Notes: generated by a model not told the origin, from the letters alone. 64,000 nucleotides of DNA from Tetragenococcus koreensis (GCF_003795145.1 NZ_CP027786.1:2232001-2296000), one strand, 5' to 3'; positions 40,258 through 50,104 are shown, counted from the first letter of the stretch. Translations and numbers: made by a program.

Positions 40258-40589
40258 TTCATTAAAAATTCCGAACGGTTTTAAACTAAAAAACTGATGA
40301 AATCGCTAATACAATGGATTTTATAACATTTTTGCGGATACGGTAAGTAAACCAAAATTTAAATAATGCTGAATAATAGCTAAAAATTGTTTATACATAG
40401 TAGATTAGTGAGAATTTTACAAAAATTTTTAAATTTACTTGCAAATTTAGATGGCGTAATTTCTAAACCTATTTCTTTAAAATGGAGTATGGTATGCTAT
40501 TAACACAAAAAGTAACTTGCCTATAATTTAAAAAAGTATTTTTACAAAAGCTTTCACTTTTTTAAATCATTTTGAGGGAGGAGAGAAAG
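40258..40589. other. Gap before the DASS transporter
   Basis: A 332-bp A/T-rich stretch. It ends with GGGAGGAG for the transporter. A weak cre-like sequence lies on the minus strand near 40546-40560 (two mismatches). No convincing promoter or small gene was found. Confidence 0.4.
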
Positions 40590-42005
40590 ATGAATTTTCA
40601 AAAAATTGGACTTGTTTTAGGTCCCGTATTCTTTGCTGTGATTTATTTCATGGAAGGGCTGACAGGACTAGCAGATGCTCCACGTGCAGTTTTAGCTGTA
40701 ACCGCTTGGGTAGCTACCTGGTGGATAACAGAAGCAATGCCAATTCCTGCTACTTCTTTGCTCCCTATTTTTTTACTACCTATTACAGGAGGGACAGATG
40801 AAGCAACGGCTGCGATGGCGTATGGTGATCCGATTGTTTTCATGTATATGGGCGGATTTACCATTGCCTTAGCAATTGCAAAATGGGGATTACATAAACG
40901 TATCGCCATGCTGATTATTTCGTTGATTGGAAAAAGCTGTTCTCGTATTATTCTTGCAGTAGGTATTGCGACAGCCTTTTTATCGATGTGGATTTCCAAT
41001 GCTGCAACGGCTCTAATGATGCTTCCAATTGCATTGGCGTTAATCACTGAAATTAAAGAGAAACGGTTGTTAAATGAAGATTCTTTTAATAACTTTTCTA
41101 AAGGGCTTCTATTAACCGTAGCTTATGCAGCTTCGATTGGTGGATTGGCTACGATTATTGGTTCTGTGCCTAACGCGGTTTTAGTCGCTGTGGCAAACAA
41201 TATGTTGGATCTTGAGATTACATTTTCGGATTGGTTCTTATTTGGTTCGATTGTTACCGTCCTTTTAATGGTCTTTTTATATTTCTATATTACAAAAATT
41301 CAGTTTAAAGTAGAACAAGACCAAAATATTTCCACCCAATTCGCTCAAGAACAGTTAAAAGAATTGGGAAAAATGACTACAGAAGAAAAAAGTGTTTTGG
41401 TCATTTTCTTTTTGGTAGGTTTTATGTGGATTTTTGGTGGTTTATTGCCTTGGGCTTTATCCGATACAACGATTTCGATCTTTGGCGCCAGTGCCATGTT
41501 TTTAATACCAAATTCCAAAGGTGGCCGGATTTTAGAATGGGCGGATATGAAAAATCTTTCCTGGGGATTATTATTACTCTTTGGTGGAGGACTTTCTTTA
41601 GCCGCAGCTTTTGAAGATTCAGGCCTAACAAGTTGGTTTGGGGAATTACTAACAAACCTTGAACAATTTGATTATTTTTACATCGTCGTTATCTTAACCG
41701 TAGCTATTTTATTTATGACGGAAATTATGTCTAACACGGCTGTTTCTAATATGCTAATGCCAATTAGCGTAGGATTAGCTGCTGGAATAGGCGCGCAGCC
41801 TTTTGGTATCATGGCGATTGTGGCACTTGCTTCTAGTTGTGCATTTATGTTACCTATCTCAACACCGCCGAATGCTGCTGTGTTTGGTTCCGGTGAAATA
41901 CAAATTAAAGATATGATAAAAGCAGGTTTTTGGATGAATATGTTTAGCATCGTTGTCATTGTTTTTGCGGTATATATTCTACAGCCTATTATTTTCAGTT
42001 TTTAA
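40590..42005 (+). CDS. DASS/SLC13-family anion symporter
   Basis: This family imports dicarboxylates (succinate, malate, citrate) with sodium, or exchanges them. The 471-residue protein has about 11-12 membrane helices and both signature re-entrant motifs: WISNAATALMMLPIAL (about 132-147) and EIMSNTAVSNMLMPIS (about 379-394), plus PISTPPNA near 420. Residues of the paired S-N-T motifs that bind substrate and sodium are present. GGGAGGAG selects ATG 40590. It stands alone, so the substrate cannot be fixed; a di- or tricarboxylate is most likely. Confidence 0.88.
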   Translation: MNFQKIGLVLGPVFFAVIYFMEGLTGLADAPRAVLAVTAWVATWWITEAMPIPATSLLPIFLLPITGGTDEATAAMAYGDPIVFMYMGGFTIALAIAKWGLHKRIAMLIISLIGKSCSRIILAVGIATAFLSMWISNAATALMMLPIALALITEIKEKRLLNEDSFNNFSKGLLLTVAYAASIGGLATIIGSVPNAVLVAVANNMLDLEITFSDWFLFGSIVTVLLMVFLYFYITKIQFKVEQDQNISTQFAQEQLKELGKMTTEEKSVLVIFFLVGFMWIFGGLLPWALSDTTISIFGASAMFLIPNSKGGRILEWADMKNLSWGLLLLFGGGLSLAAAFEDSGLTSWFGELLTNLEQFDYFYIVVILTVAILFMTEIMSNTAVSNMLMPISVGLAAGIGAQPFGIMAIVALASSCAFMLPISTPPNAAVFGSGEIQIKDMIKAGFWMNMFSIVVIVFAVYILQPIIFSF

Positions 42006-42009
42006 GTAA

Positions 42010-42045
42010 AAGAACTGGTGAAATGAACTTCATCAGTTCTTTTTA
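42010..42045 (+). terminator. DASS transporter terminator
   Basis: AAGAACTGGTGAA at 42010-42022 pairs with TTCATCAGTTCTT at 42029-42041 (one G-T pair), followed by T's. Confidence 0.85.
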
Positions 42046-42117
42046 TAATAAAAAAATTAAAGGAAAGATAGGATTTTGCGGTAATTGTTCTTAAAAATGT
42101 CTTGTATCCCCATTTTG

Positions 42118-42126
42118 TGTTATACT
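42118..42126 (+). promoter_or_regulatory. rnjB extended -10 promoter candidate
   Basis: TGTTATACT at 42118-42126 is an extended -10 (TGn plus TATACT). No good -35 is present, as is usual for this class. The leader is about 110 nt. Confidence 0.45.
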
Positions 42127-42239
42127 ATTATAGGATGTTTTTGGCTCAGGAAAATGAATATTTGTTTTTTCAAGAAGAGAATCGAAAAAACATTAGATAA
42201 TAATAAAATTTATACAAAAATAATTAAGAGGTGAAAAAT

Positions 42240-43925
42240 TTGACGCAAATAAGAATTATTCCTCTTAGTGGCGTACGAGAAAATGGTAAGAACTTGTACA
42301 TCGCTGAAGTAGGAGAAGATATTTTTGTGTTAGATTGCGGCTTACGTTACCCGGAAAACGAGTTATTAGGAATCGATACTGTCATTCCTGATTTTACTTA
42401 TTTAGAAGAAAATGCCGACCGCGTAGCCGGAATCTTTGTTACACATGGACACGCAGATGCGATAGGCGCACTGCCTTACTTTTTAGAAAAAATCGAAGCC
42501 CCCGTGTTTGGGACCAAGTTGACGATTGAATTGGCAAAATTGTCTGTGCATCGTTATGAACCAACCAAAAAATTCAAAGGATTTCATGTTATTGATGAAG
42601 ATACAGAAATTGACTTTAACTCAACAGTTGTAAGTTTCTTTCCAACGACCCATACGATTCCTGATTCAGTGGGTATTTCTTTGAAAACACCCGAAGGAAA
42701 CATTGTCTATACTGGAGATTTCAAGTTTGATCAATCAGCTGTTTCTTCTTATCGTACCGACTTTGGCCGTTTAGCTGAGATTGGTAAAGAAGGCGTCTTG
42801 GCACTTTTGAGCACGTCCAGTAATGCTGAAAACCCAGCAACTGTAGCTTCTGAAAAGCAAATTGGCGAAGAAGTGTACGATAATATCGGATTTTGGGACG
42901 GACGTATCATTGTTGCCTGTGTGGCTAGCAATTTACAGCGGGTACAACAACTAATCGATGCTGCTTACCGTTCTGGAAGAAAGATCGTATTAACTGGGCA
43001 AGACTTTGGCCGTATTATTCGTACAGCTATGAAATTAGGCAAATTGGAATTACCAGATGACGATATTTTGATTACTCAAAAAGCAATGAAAAAATATGAT
43101 GACGATCAGTTGATTATTTTGGAAACTGGCCGGATGGGTGAGCCGATTAAGGCATTGCAAAAAATGGCTAGCGGGGCGCATCGAACCTTGCGGATCAAAG
43201 AAGGCGATCTGGTTTATATTACGACCACGCCAACGATTGCTATGGAAACTTACGTTGCTAAAACGGAAGATATGATCTATAGAGCAGGTGGCACGGTCAA
43301 AAATATTTCTGACAACTTACGTGTATCTGGTCATGCCAATCCGGATGACTTGCAATTGATGATGAACTTGCTAAAACCGAAATATTTTATTCCGGTTCAA
43401 GGCGAATATCGTCTACTCATAGCGAATGCTGAATTAGCAGAAGATGTGGGCATACCCAAAGATCACGTATTTATTACCGTACCCGGTGATATTTTAGAAT
43501 ATGACAATGGCGAAATGAGCCTTAGCGGTACGATTCCGTCTGATAATGTCATGGTAGACGGGATCGGCGTGGGCGATATTGGAAATATTGTCTTAAAAGA
43601 TCGTAAAGTCTTATCAGAAGATGGCGTCTTTGTTGCAGTTGTTACGATTAATCGTCGTAAAAAACAAATTGTCTCCAAACCTCAAATTACGTCTCGAGGA
43701 TTTGTCTATGTCAAAGCGAGTCGAGACCTCTTAAGAGAAGGTGGAGAAATTGTAGAAGAAATTGTTGATAGACATTTACACAGCAGTGACTTTGAATGGA
43801 GTAAATTAAAGCAAGAAATTCGCGAAAAATTAAGTCGTTATCTATTTGAACAAACAAAAAGAAGACCTGTGATTTTACCAGTTATTATGGAATCAAGCCA
43901 AAAACATAAAAAACGAAAAGCATAA
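42240..43925 (+). CDS. rnjB: Ribonuclease J2
   Basis: RNase J is an RNA endo- and 5'-exonuclease complex of J1 and J2; J2 is the weaker, partly structural partner. The protein (561 residues) has a metallo-beta-lactamase domain, a beta-CASP domain and a C-terminal domain ending FEQTKRRPVILPVI. The metal motif is THGHADAIGA, in which the Asp-His of the active J1 motif HGHxDH is partly lost, and LSTSSNAENP replaces the usual SDSTN. Both point to J2. The start is TTG 42240, set by AAGAGGTG; a GTG three codons upstream is part of that site. Single gene with its own terminator. Confidence 0.85.
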   Translation: MTQIRIIPLSGVRENGKNLYIAEVGEDIFVLDCGLRYPENELLGIDTVIPDFTYLEENADRVAGIFVTHGHADAIGALPYFLEKIEAPVFGTKLTIELAKLSVHRYEPTKKFKGFHVIDEDTEIDFNSTVVSFFPTTHTIPDSVGISLKTPEGNIVYTGDFKFDQSAVSSYRTDFGRLAEIGKEGVLALLSTSSNAENPATVASEKQIGEEVYDNIGFWDGRIIVACVASNLQRVQQLIDAAYRSGRKIVLTGQDFGRIIRTAMKLGKLELPDDDILITQKAMKKYDDDQLIILETGRMGEPIKALQKMASGAHRTLRIKEGDLVYITTTPTIAMETYVAKTEDMIYRAGGTVKNISDNLRVSGHANPDDLQLMMNLLKPKYFIPVQGEYRLLIANAELAEDVGIPKDHVFITVPGDILEYDNGEMSLSGTIPSDNVMVDGIGVGDIGNIVLKDRKVLSEDGVFVAVVTINRRKKQIVSKPQITSRGFVYVKASRDLLREGGEIVEEIVDRHLHSSDFEWSKLKQEIREKLSRYLFEQTKRRPVILPVIMESSQKHKKRKA

Positions 43926-43930
43926 AAAAT

Positions 43931-43977
43931 ACCGACCTCTTATGAAAAAAGTACATTTTTTCGGAGGTCGGTTTTTC
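43931..43977 (+). terminator. rnjB terminator
   Basis: ACCGACCTC at 43931-43939 pairs with GAGGTCGGT at 43964-43972, with an inner AAAAAAGTACATTTTTT hairpin, then TTTTTC. Confidence 0.85.
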
Positions 43978-43984
43978 TGTAGGT

Positions 43985-44284
43985 ATAAGTCTGCTAAAGT
44001 AGCGTGATAGAAATGGTGAAGACAAGGATTCTATTAAATAAGGACACCAGAATACATAAATAGCGGGATTATTAGCGATTAAGAACATTAGAAAGCCAAA
44101 ACAGTGTGGTAAAAAGGAAATAAGCGCATAAGAATGCTAAAGTAGTGCGGTTAACCTGAGCTAAGCACGTAAGAATGCCAAAGCTATGAGCTTAAAAGAA
44201 GAAAAAGGACAAAAAAGACAATTTTAAGTTAGATCAAGCACATAAGAAAGTAAAAACAGTGTGGTAAAACCCCCTTAACCACAC
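43985..44284 (+). repeat. Degenerate repeat block of about 40-50-bp units
   Basis: About six diverged copies of a unit resembling TAAGCGCATAAGAATGCTAA followed by AGTAGTGCGGTTAA. The clearest lie at 44082-44118, 44119-44158, 44161-44195 and 44233-44270; AACAGTGTGGTAAAA occurs exactly twice (44099, 44256). The last unit ends in a perfect inverted repeat GTGTGGT/ACCACAC (44259-44265, 44278-44284). It lies between the rnjB terminator and the mtlA promoter. Function unknown. Confidence 0.65.
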
Positions 44285-44389
44285 TGGATTTAAAAACTAG
44301 TGTGTCTAACCTAAATTTTTGTTGCAAAAACGAAATGTCGGCTAAAGTTTTGTCACTTTTCTTTGTGCCAAATCTCTATCTAGATTCAA

Positions 44390-44418
44390 TTGAAAGCCTT
44401 ATCAAATTCACTTAGACT
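44390..44418 (+). promoter_or_regulatory. mtl operon promoter with overlapping cre site
   Basis: TTGAAA at 44390-44395, a 17-nt spacer and TAGACT at 44413-44418. TTGAAAGCCTTATCA at 44390-44404 matches the cre consensus at 14 of 15 positions and covers the -35, so CcpA repression is expected. Activation by MtlR is likely, but its site was not located. Confidence 0.6.
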
Positions 44419-44459
44419 GAAGGTGTAGAAAAAGTAATTATTTTGAGAGGAGAAGAAAA

Positions 44460-46241
44460 ATGGCGCAAGGAAATAAAGGAATTAAGGCCAAGGTACAACA
44501 ATTAGGTAGTAGCCTAAGTAGTATGGTTATGCCTAATATTGGGGCGTTTATTGCTTGGGGTGTTATTACTGCACTATTTATTCCCGATGGTTTTTTACCT
44601 AATGAACAATTGGCTTCAATGACTGATCCTATGATCACTTATTTATTGCCACTGTTGATTGGGTATACTGGTGGGAGCATGATTCACGACCAACGAGGTG
44701 CAGTTGTTGGTGCTATTGCAACGATGGGGGTTATCGTAGGTTCGGATGTGCCAATGTTTATTGGTGCGATGATGATGGGTCCATTAGGTGGTTGGTGTGT
44801 AAAGAAATTTGACGAAAAATTCAGTGACAAAATTCGTGCTGGATTTGAAATGTTAGTGAATAATTTTTCTTCTGGATTGATTGGTTTTGCTTTAGCAATT
44901 ATTGGTTATTATGCAATTGGACCGATTGTAACGACTTTGACGGAATGGTTAGGTTTGGGTGTTGCAACGATTGTCCAAGCAGGTCTATTACCTTTGGCCA
45001 ATATATTTATTGAACCAGCTAAGATTTTGTTCTTAAACAACGCCATTAACCATGGAATTTTAACGCCACTTGGAGCAGAGCAGTCGATTGAAGCAGGCAA
45101 GTCGATCTTATTCCTACTTGAAGCAAACCCTGGTCCTGGATTAGGTGTCCTATTAGCCTTTACGATGTTTGGCAAAGGTTCAGCGAAAGCTTCCGCACCA
45201 GGCGCGATTTTAATTCAATTTGTAGGTGGAATTCATGAAATTTATTTCCCGTATGTTATGATGAAACCGCTAATGTTTCTAGCAGTGATTGCCGGTGGGA
45301 TGTCAGGAACCTTTACTTTCCAACTCTTAGATGCTGGCTTACGTTCTGCTGCATCGCCAGGATCTATTCTAGCAATATTAGGATTAACCCCACCAAACAG
45401 TTATGTTGCGGTTATCGCAGGTGTAGTAGTTGCTACTATCGTTTCCTTCCTAGTGGCAATGGTGATTCTCAAATCTGACCATTCAGAAATTAGTGATGAG
45501 GACTTGGCCGCACAACAAGAAGCTGTACAATCTGCTAAACAAGAAAGTAAAGGCCAAGGTTCAGCTGCTGCAGATACAGGAGACGTTCAAGATGCTGAAT
45601 TAAGAAAAGTGAATCGAGTAGTATTTGCTTGTGATGCAGGGATGGGTTCTAGTGCGATGGGCGCATCTGTTTTACGAAAGAAAATGCAAGAAGCTGGCAT
45701 TGATATGTCAGTGACCAATTCTTCTATCGGTAAATTACAAGATGATGCCAATACATTAATTATTACGCAAAATGAATTACATGATCGCGCCATTAAAAAA
45801 GCGCCATCAGCAGAATTTGTAACGGTTGAAAACTTCATGGATAGCCCTCGTTATGGAGAAATTGTCGAACGGATGAAAAATGAAACGACACAAGAGGAAA
45901 GTGACGAAGCGACACCGACGGATACTACTGATGATGTAGAAGAGTTGAAACTAGCTAAGGTTGAACATATTGTGTTTGCTTGTGATGCCGGAATGGGTTC
46001 TAGCGCGATGGGTGCTTCAGTCTTGCGAAATATGTTGAAAAAAACTGACTTAGATGTAGATGTTACTAATATAGCCATTAATCGTTTAGATGATGATGCG
46101 CAGACTTTGGTAGTTACTCAAAAAGAACTATATGATCGCGCTGAACAAAAAGCGCCATCAGCACAATTTGTTACTGTAGATAACTTTATGGACACTGAAG
46201 TTTATGAAGAAATCGTTGAACGAATGAAAAAGCAACAATAA
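44460..46241 (+). CDS. mtlA: Mannitol PTS permease, IIC with two IIB domains
   Basis: MtlA takes up mannitol and phosphorylates it to mannitol-1-phosphate. The 593-residue protein has a membrane IIC domain (about 1-345; GGIHEIYFPY is the substrate-site motif), a Glu/Gln-rich linker, then two IIB domains in tandem, each with the phosphocysteine loop ACDAGMGSSAMGASVLR: Cys391 and Cys508. Gram-positive MtlA normally has one IIB and about 470-510 residues, so the second copy is unusual. The two differ at many positions outside the loop, so this is not an assembly duplication. GAGAGGAG precedes the ATG. First gene of mtlA-mtlR-mtlF-mtlD. Confidence 0.93.
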   Translation: MAQGNKGIKAKVQQLGSSLSSMVMPNIGAFIAWGVITALFIPDGFLPNEQLASMTDPMITYLLPLLIGYTGGSMIHDQRGAVVGAIATMGVIVGSDVPMFIGAMMMGPLGGWCVKKFDEKFSDKIRAGFEMLVNNFSSGLIGFALAIIGYYAIGPIVTTLTEWLGLGVATIVQAGLLPLANIFIEPAKILFLNNAINHGILTPLGAEQSIEAGKSILFLLEANPGPGLGVLLAFTMFGKGSAKASAPGAILIQFVGGIHEIYFPYVMMKPLMFLAVIAGGMSGTFTFQLLDAGLRSAASPGSILAILGLTPPNSYVAVIAGVVVATIVSFLVAMVILKSDHSEISDEDLAAQQEAVQSAKQESKGQGSAAADTGDVQDAELRKVNRVVFACDAGMGSSAMGASVLRKKMQEAGIDMSVTNSSIGKLQDDANTLIITQNELHDRAIKKAPSAEFVTVENFMDSPRYGEIVERMKNETTQEESDEATPTDTTDDVEELKLAKVEHIVFACDAGMGSSAMGASVLRNMLKKTDLDVDVTNIAINRLDDDAQTLVVTQKELYDRAEQKAPSAQFVTVDNFMDTEVYEEIVERMKKQQ

Positions 46242-46331
46242 AAAATGATCTGATAATCATCAAGTGGATCACAGGTAGTGATATAATCTAGGATAAAGCG
46301 GATACTTCTCAGTAAGTCCTAGTCAATTGAA

Positions 46332-46423
46332 AAGATAAGGCAACTTCTTTATAAGCAGCTATGGCAATATTTTTCCAGGTGGTTGTCGTGCTTACAAAGA
46401 AAGGTCTTATCTTTCCTTTTTGA
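46332..46423 (+). other. Long hairpin between mtlA and mtlR
   Basis: GATAAG at 46334-46339 with TTCTTTATAAGC downstream pairs with GCTTACAAAGAA and CTTATC ending at 46411, giving an interrupted stem of about 18 bp around a 40-nt loop. It is followed by a T-rich run (TTTCCTTTTTGATTTTATA). It could attenuate read-through from mtlA into mtlR. Confidence 0.5.
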
Positions 46424-46442
46424 TTTTATATTGGAGGTGAAA

Positions 46443-48515
46443 ATGTTGTATTTTTCCAGTCGGGAAAAGAAATTGCTAAAGTTATTACTTGAAAATAAAG
46501 AAGGAATTCCTGCGCAGAATTTACAAGAACTTTTACAAATCAGTAAACGTACATTGTATCGCGAGATTTCGAGTATTGAAAAAACAATTAAACCACAAAA
46601 AGCTCAAATTATAAACGAACGCAAGATGGGCTATCGTTTAATTGGTGAAGAGTCGGTTCTTCGTGAAATAAGTCAAGAAGTCCAGAAAAAGCAAGAGGTG
46701 GTATTTGATAATGTTCATCGACAAAGTGCTCTAGTTTCAAGTTTGTTGCTAGCAAAAGAGGAAATAACAATCGAAAGTTTAGCATTGGATTTTGCTGTCA
46801 GCCCAACGACCATTCATAGTGATCTACAGCAAGTTGAAAAGAGTTTAGCCGAATACGGCCTTTCTTTACATCGGAAAAAAGCTCGCGGCATTTTAGCTGT
46901 GGGTCCGGAAGAAAAAAGACGCCAAATTTTGAGCAATATTATCTATAGCGATGTTAACGAATATGAGTTTTTTTCTTACTTGGCTGAATTGACTGATCCT
47001 GATAAAGATATGGAGCCCTCCAATTTCTTTTTAAATTTCATCACTTCGCGCTGGTTTTATTTTGCTAAAAAAGCGGTGCTTGAAAAAACAAATAGCCTTT
47101 TTATCGAAGTAACCGATAATCAATTACAACAAGTGATTACTAGTTTGGCTTTATCCCTCGAACGTATCAATAACGATCATTGGGTGGTAGGGGAAATAAA
47201 CGATGACTCGATCTCGCCAGGGGTTAAAAGCTTAGCAGAACAGATTATGGGCGAAATAAAAAAGCAAACAGATCTAAATATTACAGATAGAGAAGTTTTA
47301 TTTTTTACTAAACAACTAGAAGGCGTCAATTATAAAAAGCCGCAAAACATCTTTTTGGATAATTTTGATGCAGAGCTTTCTTATCAAGTAAGAGAATTAA
47401 TCCGATTGGTCTCCCAGCAAATGCAAAATGACTTTCGTAAGGATGATACGCTGTTTTACGACCTGCTGGCTCACTTATCAGCGGCCTTTAAACGGATTGA
47501 CAATCAAAATCCATTGGTAGGTAATCCTTTGCTAGAAAAGATTTTGGTTGAGTATCCTAGGTTAACGGAGATAATCAAAGAAAATTTAAAACAAATTTTT
47601 ACTGACCATCAAGCTTTTTTGCAAGATGAACTGGCTTATGTTGTGATCCATTTTGCAGCATCTTTAGAAAGAAATCCGGTGAAAAAAGAACTTTCAGCGT
47701 TAGTCCTTTGTTCTAGCGGCATTGGGACTGCTAAAATTTTGGAAAGCCGTATTAATAAATATATTCCTGAAATTGAACGGATTGAAATTGCTAAAATCTC
47801 ACAGATGAGTCACATTGATTTTAAAGAATTTGATTTAATTCTTTCAACGATTTTCTTACCCGAATTTTCTTTGCCTTATAAGGTGATTTCACCTCTTTTA
47901 TTAGACGATGAAATCCATGAAATCAAGCAAGAGTTAAAAGGAAAACAATTTACAAATAAACCTGTATCTTCTGAAAGGCTACCTACAGATACGCCAAATG
48001 ACTTTGAACAAGTTTATGAACAGATGAAAGTGGCTAATGAGCTTTTGACACAATTTTCGATAAAAGAGGTTGCTACCCGACAAACATTGGAAAAAACACT
48101 GGATGTGGTTTTAGAAGAATTAGAAGGCGTCATTATTGAAGATCGCAAAAAGGTTCGGGAGCTACTTATTAATCGGCACAAATTAGCGCCGATTGGCATC
48201 CCGCACACTCATTTTGCTTTATTTCACAGTGCCAACGCCTATGTTAAAAAGCCTTATTTTGCAATTTTTGATTTATCACGTTCGGTTCCTGTTTTGGGTA
48301 TGGATAGAAAGCCTATGGAGCTCACTCGTTTATTATTGATGTTAGCACCAGCAAATATGTCACAAACGGAAGAACGTCTTTTAGGTAAAATTAGTGCTTC
48401 AGTCATTGAAAGTGATGTGAACATTCAAACCTATCAATATGGCAATGAAGAAGCGATTTACGAACGAATTAGTTCTTTGTTTATTGACGAAATTAAAGAA
48501 TCAGAGGAGGAATAA
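46443..48515 (+). CDS. mtlR: Mannitol operon activator MtlR
   Basis: A PTS-controlled transcription activator. The 690-residue protein shows an N-terminal HTH (about 8-60), a second HTH region, two PRD domains (about 190-410) phosphorylated on His by the PTS, a IIB-like domain (LCSSGIGTAKILESRI, about 418-435) with Cys in the loop, and a C-terminal IIA-like domain with GIPHTHFAL (about 583-591). Length and order match the Firmicute MtlR family. The ATG at 46443 follows GGAGGTG; an upstream in-frame ATG at 46383 lies in the leader hairpin and was rejected. It precedes mtlF by 3 bp. Confidence 0.92.
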   Translation: MLYFSSREKKLLKLLLENKEGIPAQNLQELLQISKRTLYREISSIEKTIKPQKAQIINERKMGYRLIGEESVLREISQEVQKKQEVVFDNVHRQSALVSSLLLAKEEITIESLALDFAVSPTTIHSDLQQVEKSLAEYGLSLHRKKARGILAVGPEEKRRQILSNIIYSDVNEYEFFSYLAELTDPDKDMEPSNFFLNFITSRWFYFAKKAVLEKTNSLFIEVTDNQLQQVITSLALSLERINNDHWVVGEINDDSISPGVKSLAEQIMGEIKKQTDLNITDREVLFFTKQLEGVNYKKPQNIFLDNFDAELSYQVRELIRLVSQQMQNDFRKDDTLFYDLLAHLSAAFKRIDNQNPLVGNPLLEKILVEYPRLTEIIKENLKQIFTDHQAFLQDELAYVVIHFAASLERNPVKKELSALVLCSSGIGTAKILESRINKYIPEIERIEIAKISQMSHIDFKEFDLILSTIFLPEFSLPYKVISPLLLDDEIHEIKQELKGKQFTNKPVSSERLPTDTPNDFEQVYEQMKVANELLTQFSIKEVATRQTLEKTLDVVLEELEGVIIEDRKKVRELLINRHKLAPIGIPHTHFALFHSANAYVKKPYFAIFDLSRSVPVLGMDRKPMELTRLLLMLAPANMSQTEERLLGKISASVIESDVNIQTYQYGNEEAIYERISSLFIDEIKESEEE

Positions 48516-48518
48516 CAA

Positions 48519-48965
48519 ATGGAATTACAAAAAGAGATGATTTTGCTTAATCAGACAGATCAAACGCCTGAAGAAGTGATCAAAAAAAGTGGTCAACTGT
48601 TAGTCGATGCCGGTTGTGTTGAAGAAGGTTATGTTGACGCGATGCTTGAGCGTGAAAAAATGGTGTCTACTTACATGGGCAACTTTATTGCCATTCCTCA
48701 TGGAACAGATGAGGCCAAAGAATATGTCAAAAAAAGCGGGGTCTCAATTGTCCAAGTTCCTCAGGGAATCGATTTTGCTGCAGAAGATGATGAGGAAGAA
48801 AAACTTGCGACAATTGTTTTTGGCATTGCCGGTGTGAATAATGAACATTTGGATATCTTACAAAAAATTGCCGTATTTTGTTCAGATGTGCAAAACGTGG
48901 TTAAATTAGCTGATGCCAATTCAGCAGAAGAAATTATTGCATTACTTGAGGAGGTAACCGAATGA
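48519..48965 (+). CDS. mtlF: Mannitol PTS enzyme IIA
   Basis: MtlF passes phosphate from HPr to the IIB cysteine of MtlA. The 148-residue protein has the active His61 in IPHGTDEA and the usual IIA-Mtl fold signature (FIAIPHG, then [10 protein letters not shown]). GAGGAGG sits inside the end of mtlR. Its stop overlaps the mtlD start in ATGA, giving translational coupling. Confidence 0.94.
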   Translation: MELQKEMILLNQTDQTPEEVIKKSGQLLVDAGCVEEGYVDAMLEREKMVSTYMGNFIAIPHGTDEAKEYVKKSGVSIVQVPQGIDFAAEDDEEEKLATIVFGIAGVNNEHLDILQKIAVFCSDVQNVVKLADANSAEEIIALLEEVTE

Positions 48966-50104
48966 AAGCGACGCATTTTGGAGCAGGGAATATTGGTCGA
49001 GGATTTATTGGAGAAATTCTATATCAGAATGGTTTTTCGATCGACTTTGTCGATATTAATGAAACAATCATTGATGCATTAAAAGAAAGAAATAGCTATG
49101 AAATTGAATTAGCCGCAGCAGAAAAAAAACATATTAAGGTTGAACAAGTAACAGGAATCAATAATCAAAAAGACCCTGAAGCCGTTATCGCTTCAGTTGC
49201 TACAAGTGATATCGTTACGACAGCGATTGGTCCTAATATTTTGCCCTTTATTGCCGAGTTAATCGCTAAAGGGATTCAAAAAAGACGCCTTGAAGGAAAT
49301 GATACTCCTTTAGACGTGATTGCCTGCGAAAATATGATTGGCGGCAGTCAATTCTTATTGAATAAAGTTCGCGAATTTTTAAATGAAGAGGACTTGAGTT
49401 ACGTTGATGATTTTATTGGTTTTCCAAATGCGGCAGTCGATCGGATTGTTCCTATGCAACAACATGAGGATCCATTGTTCGTTTCTGTTGAACCATTTTG
49501 TGAGTGGTTAGTTGATGATACACAAAGCAAAGCTAAGCAGATTCGTTTAGACAATGTGGGTTATGTCTCAGATCTGACGCCATATATCGAACGTAAGCTT
49601 TTTTCTGTGAATACCGGGCATGCAACAACAGCCTATACTGGTAATTATTATAGGTATACTACAATCGGTGAGGCTATTGCAGACGATAAAGTATTAAACC
49701 AATTGAAGGCTGTTTTGCAAGAAACAGGTGATTTATTAATTGCTAAGTGGGACTTTGCACGCTCACAGCATGAGCAATATATTCAAAAAATTATTGAGCG
49801 TTTTAAAAATCCATACATTTCAGATGATGTATCACGGGTAGCACGTACGCCGATTCGAAAGCTAGGCTATGATGAACGCTTTATTCGCCCAATCAGAGAA
49901 GCTAAAGAACGCGGTCTTGCGTATCAATCTTTAGTGAATGTCGTAGCAATGATTTTACAATATGATGATCCGAATGATGAAGAAAGTGTACGCTTGCAAA
50001 AAATGTTAAAAGAAAATTCAGTTGCGGATGTTATTTACGAGGTAACAGGTTTATCTGATGCCTCCATTGTAGATGAAATTGTTGAGAAAACAGGCGAAAA
50101 TTAG
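48962..50104 (+). CDS. mtlD: Mannitol-1-phosphate 5-dehydrogenase
   Basis: MtlD oxidises mannitol-1-phosphate to fructose-6-phosphate with NAD, linking mannitol to glycolysis. The 380-residue protein has the N-terminal NAD motif [14 protein letters not shown] (about 5-18) and the polyol dehydrogenase core [14 protein letters not shown] (about 214-227) with the catalytic Lys and the NxxH set. The start ATGA overlaps the mtlF stop by 4 bp. Last gene of the operon; no hairpin separates it from the nagB promoter. Confidence 0.95.
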   Translation: MKATHFGAGNIGRGFIGEILYQNGFSIDFVDINETIIDALKERNSYEIELAAAEKKHIKVEQVTGINNQKDPEAVIASVATSDIVTTAIGPNILPFIAELIAKGIQKRRLEGNDTPLDVIACENMIGGSQFLLNKVREFLNEEDLSYVDDFIGFPNAAVDRIVPMQQHEDPLFVSVEPFCEWLVDDTQSKAKQIRLDNVGYVSDLTPYIERKLFSVNTGHATTAYTGNYYRYTTIGEAIADDKVLNQLKAVLQETGDLLIAKWDFARSQHEQYIQKIIERFKNPYISDDVSRVARTPIRKLGYDERFIRPIREAKERGLAYQSLVNVVAMILQYDDPNDEESVRLQKMLKENSVADVIYEVTGLSDASIVDEIVEKTGEN

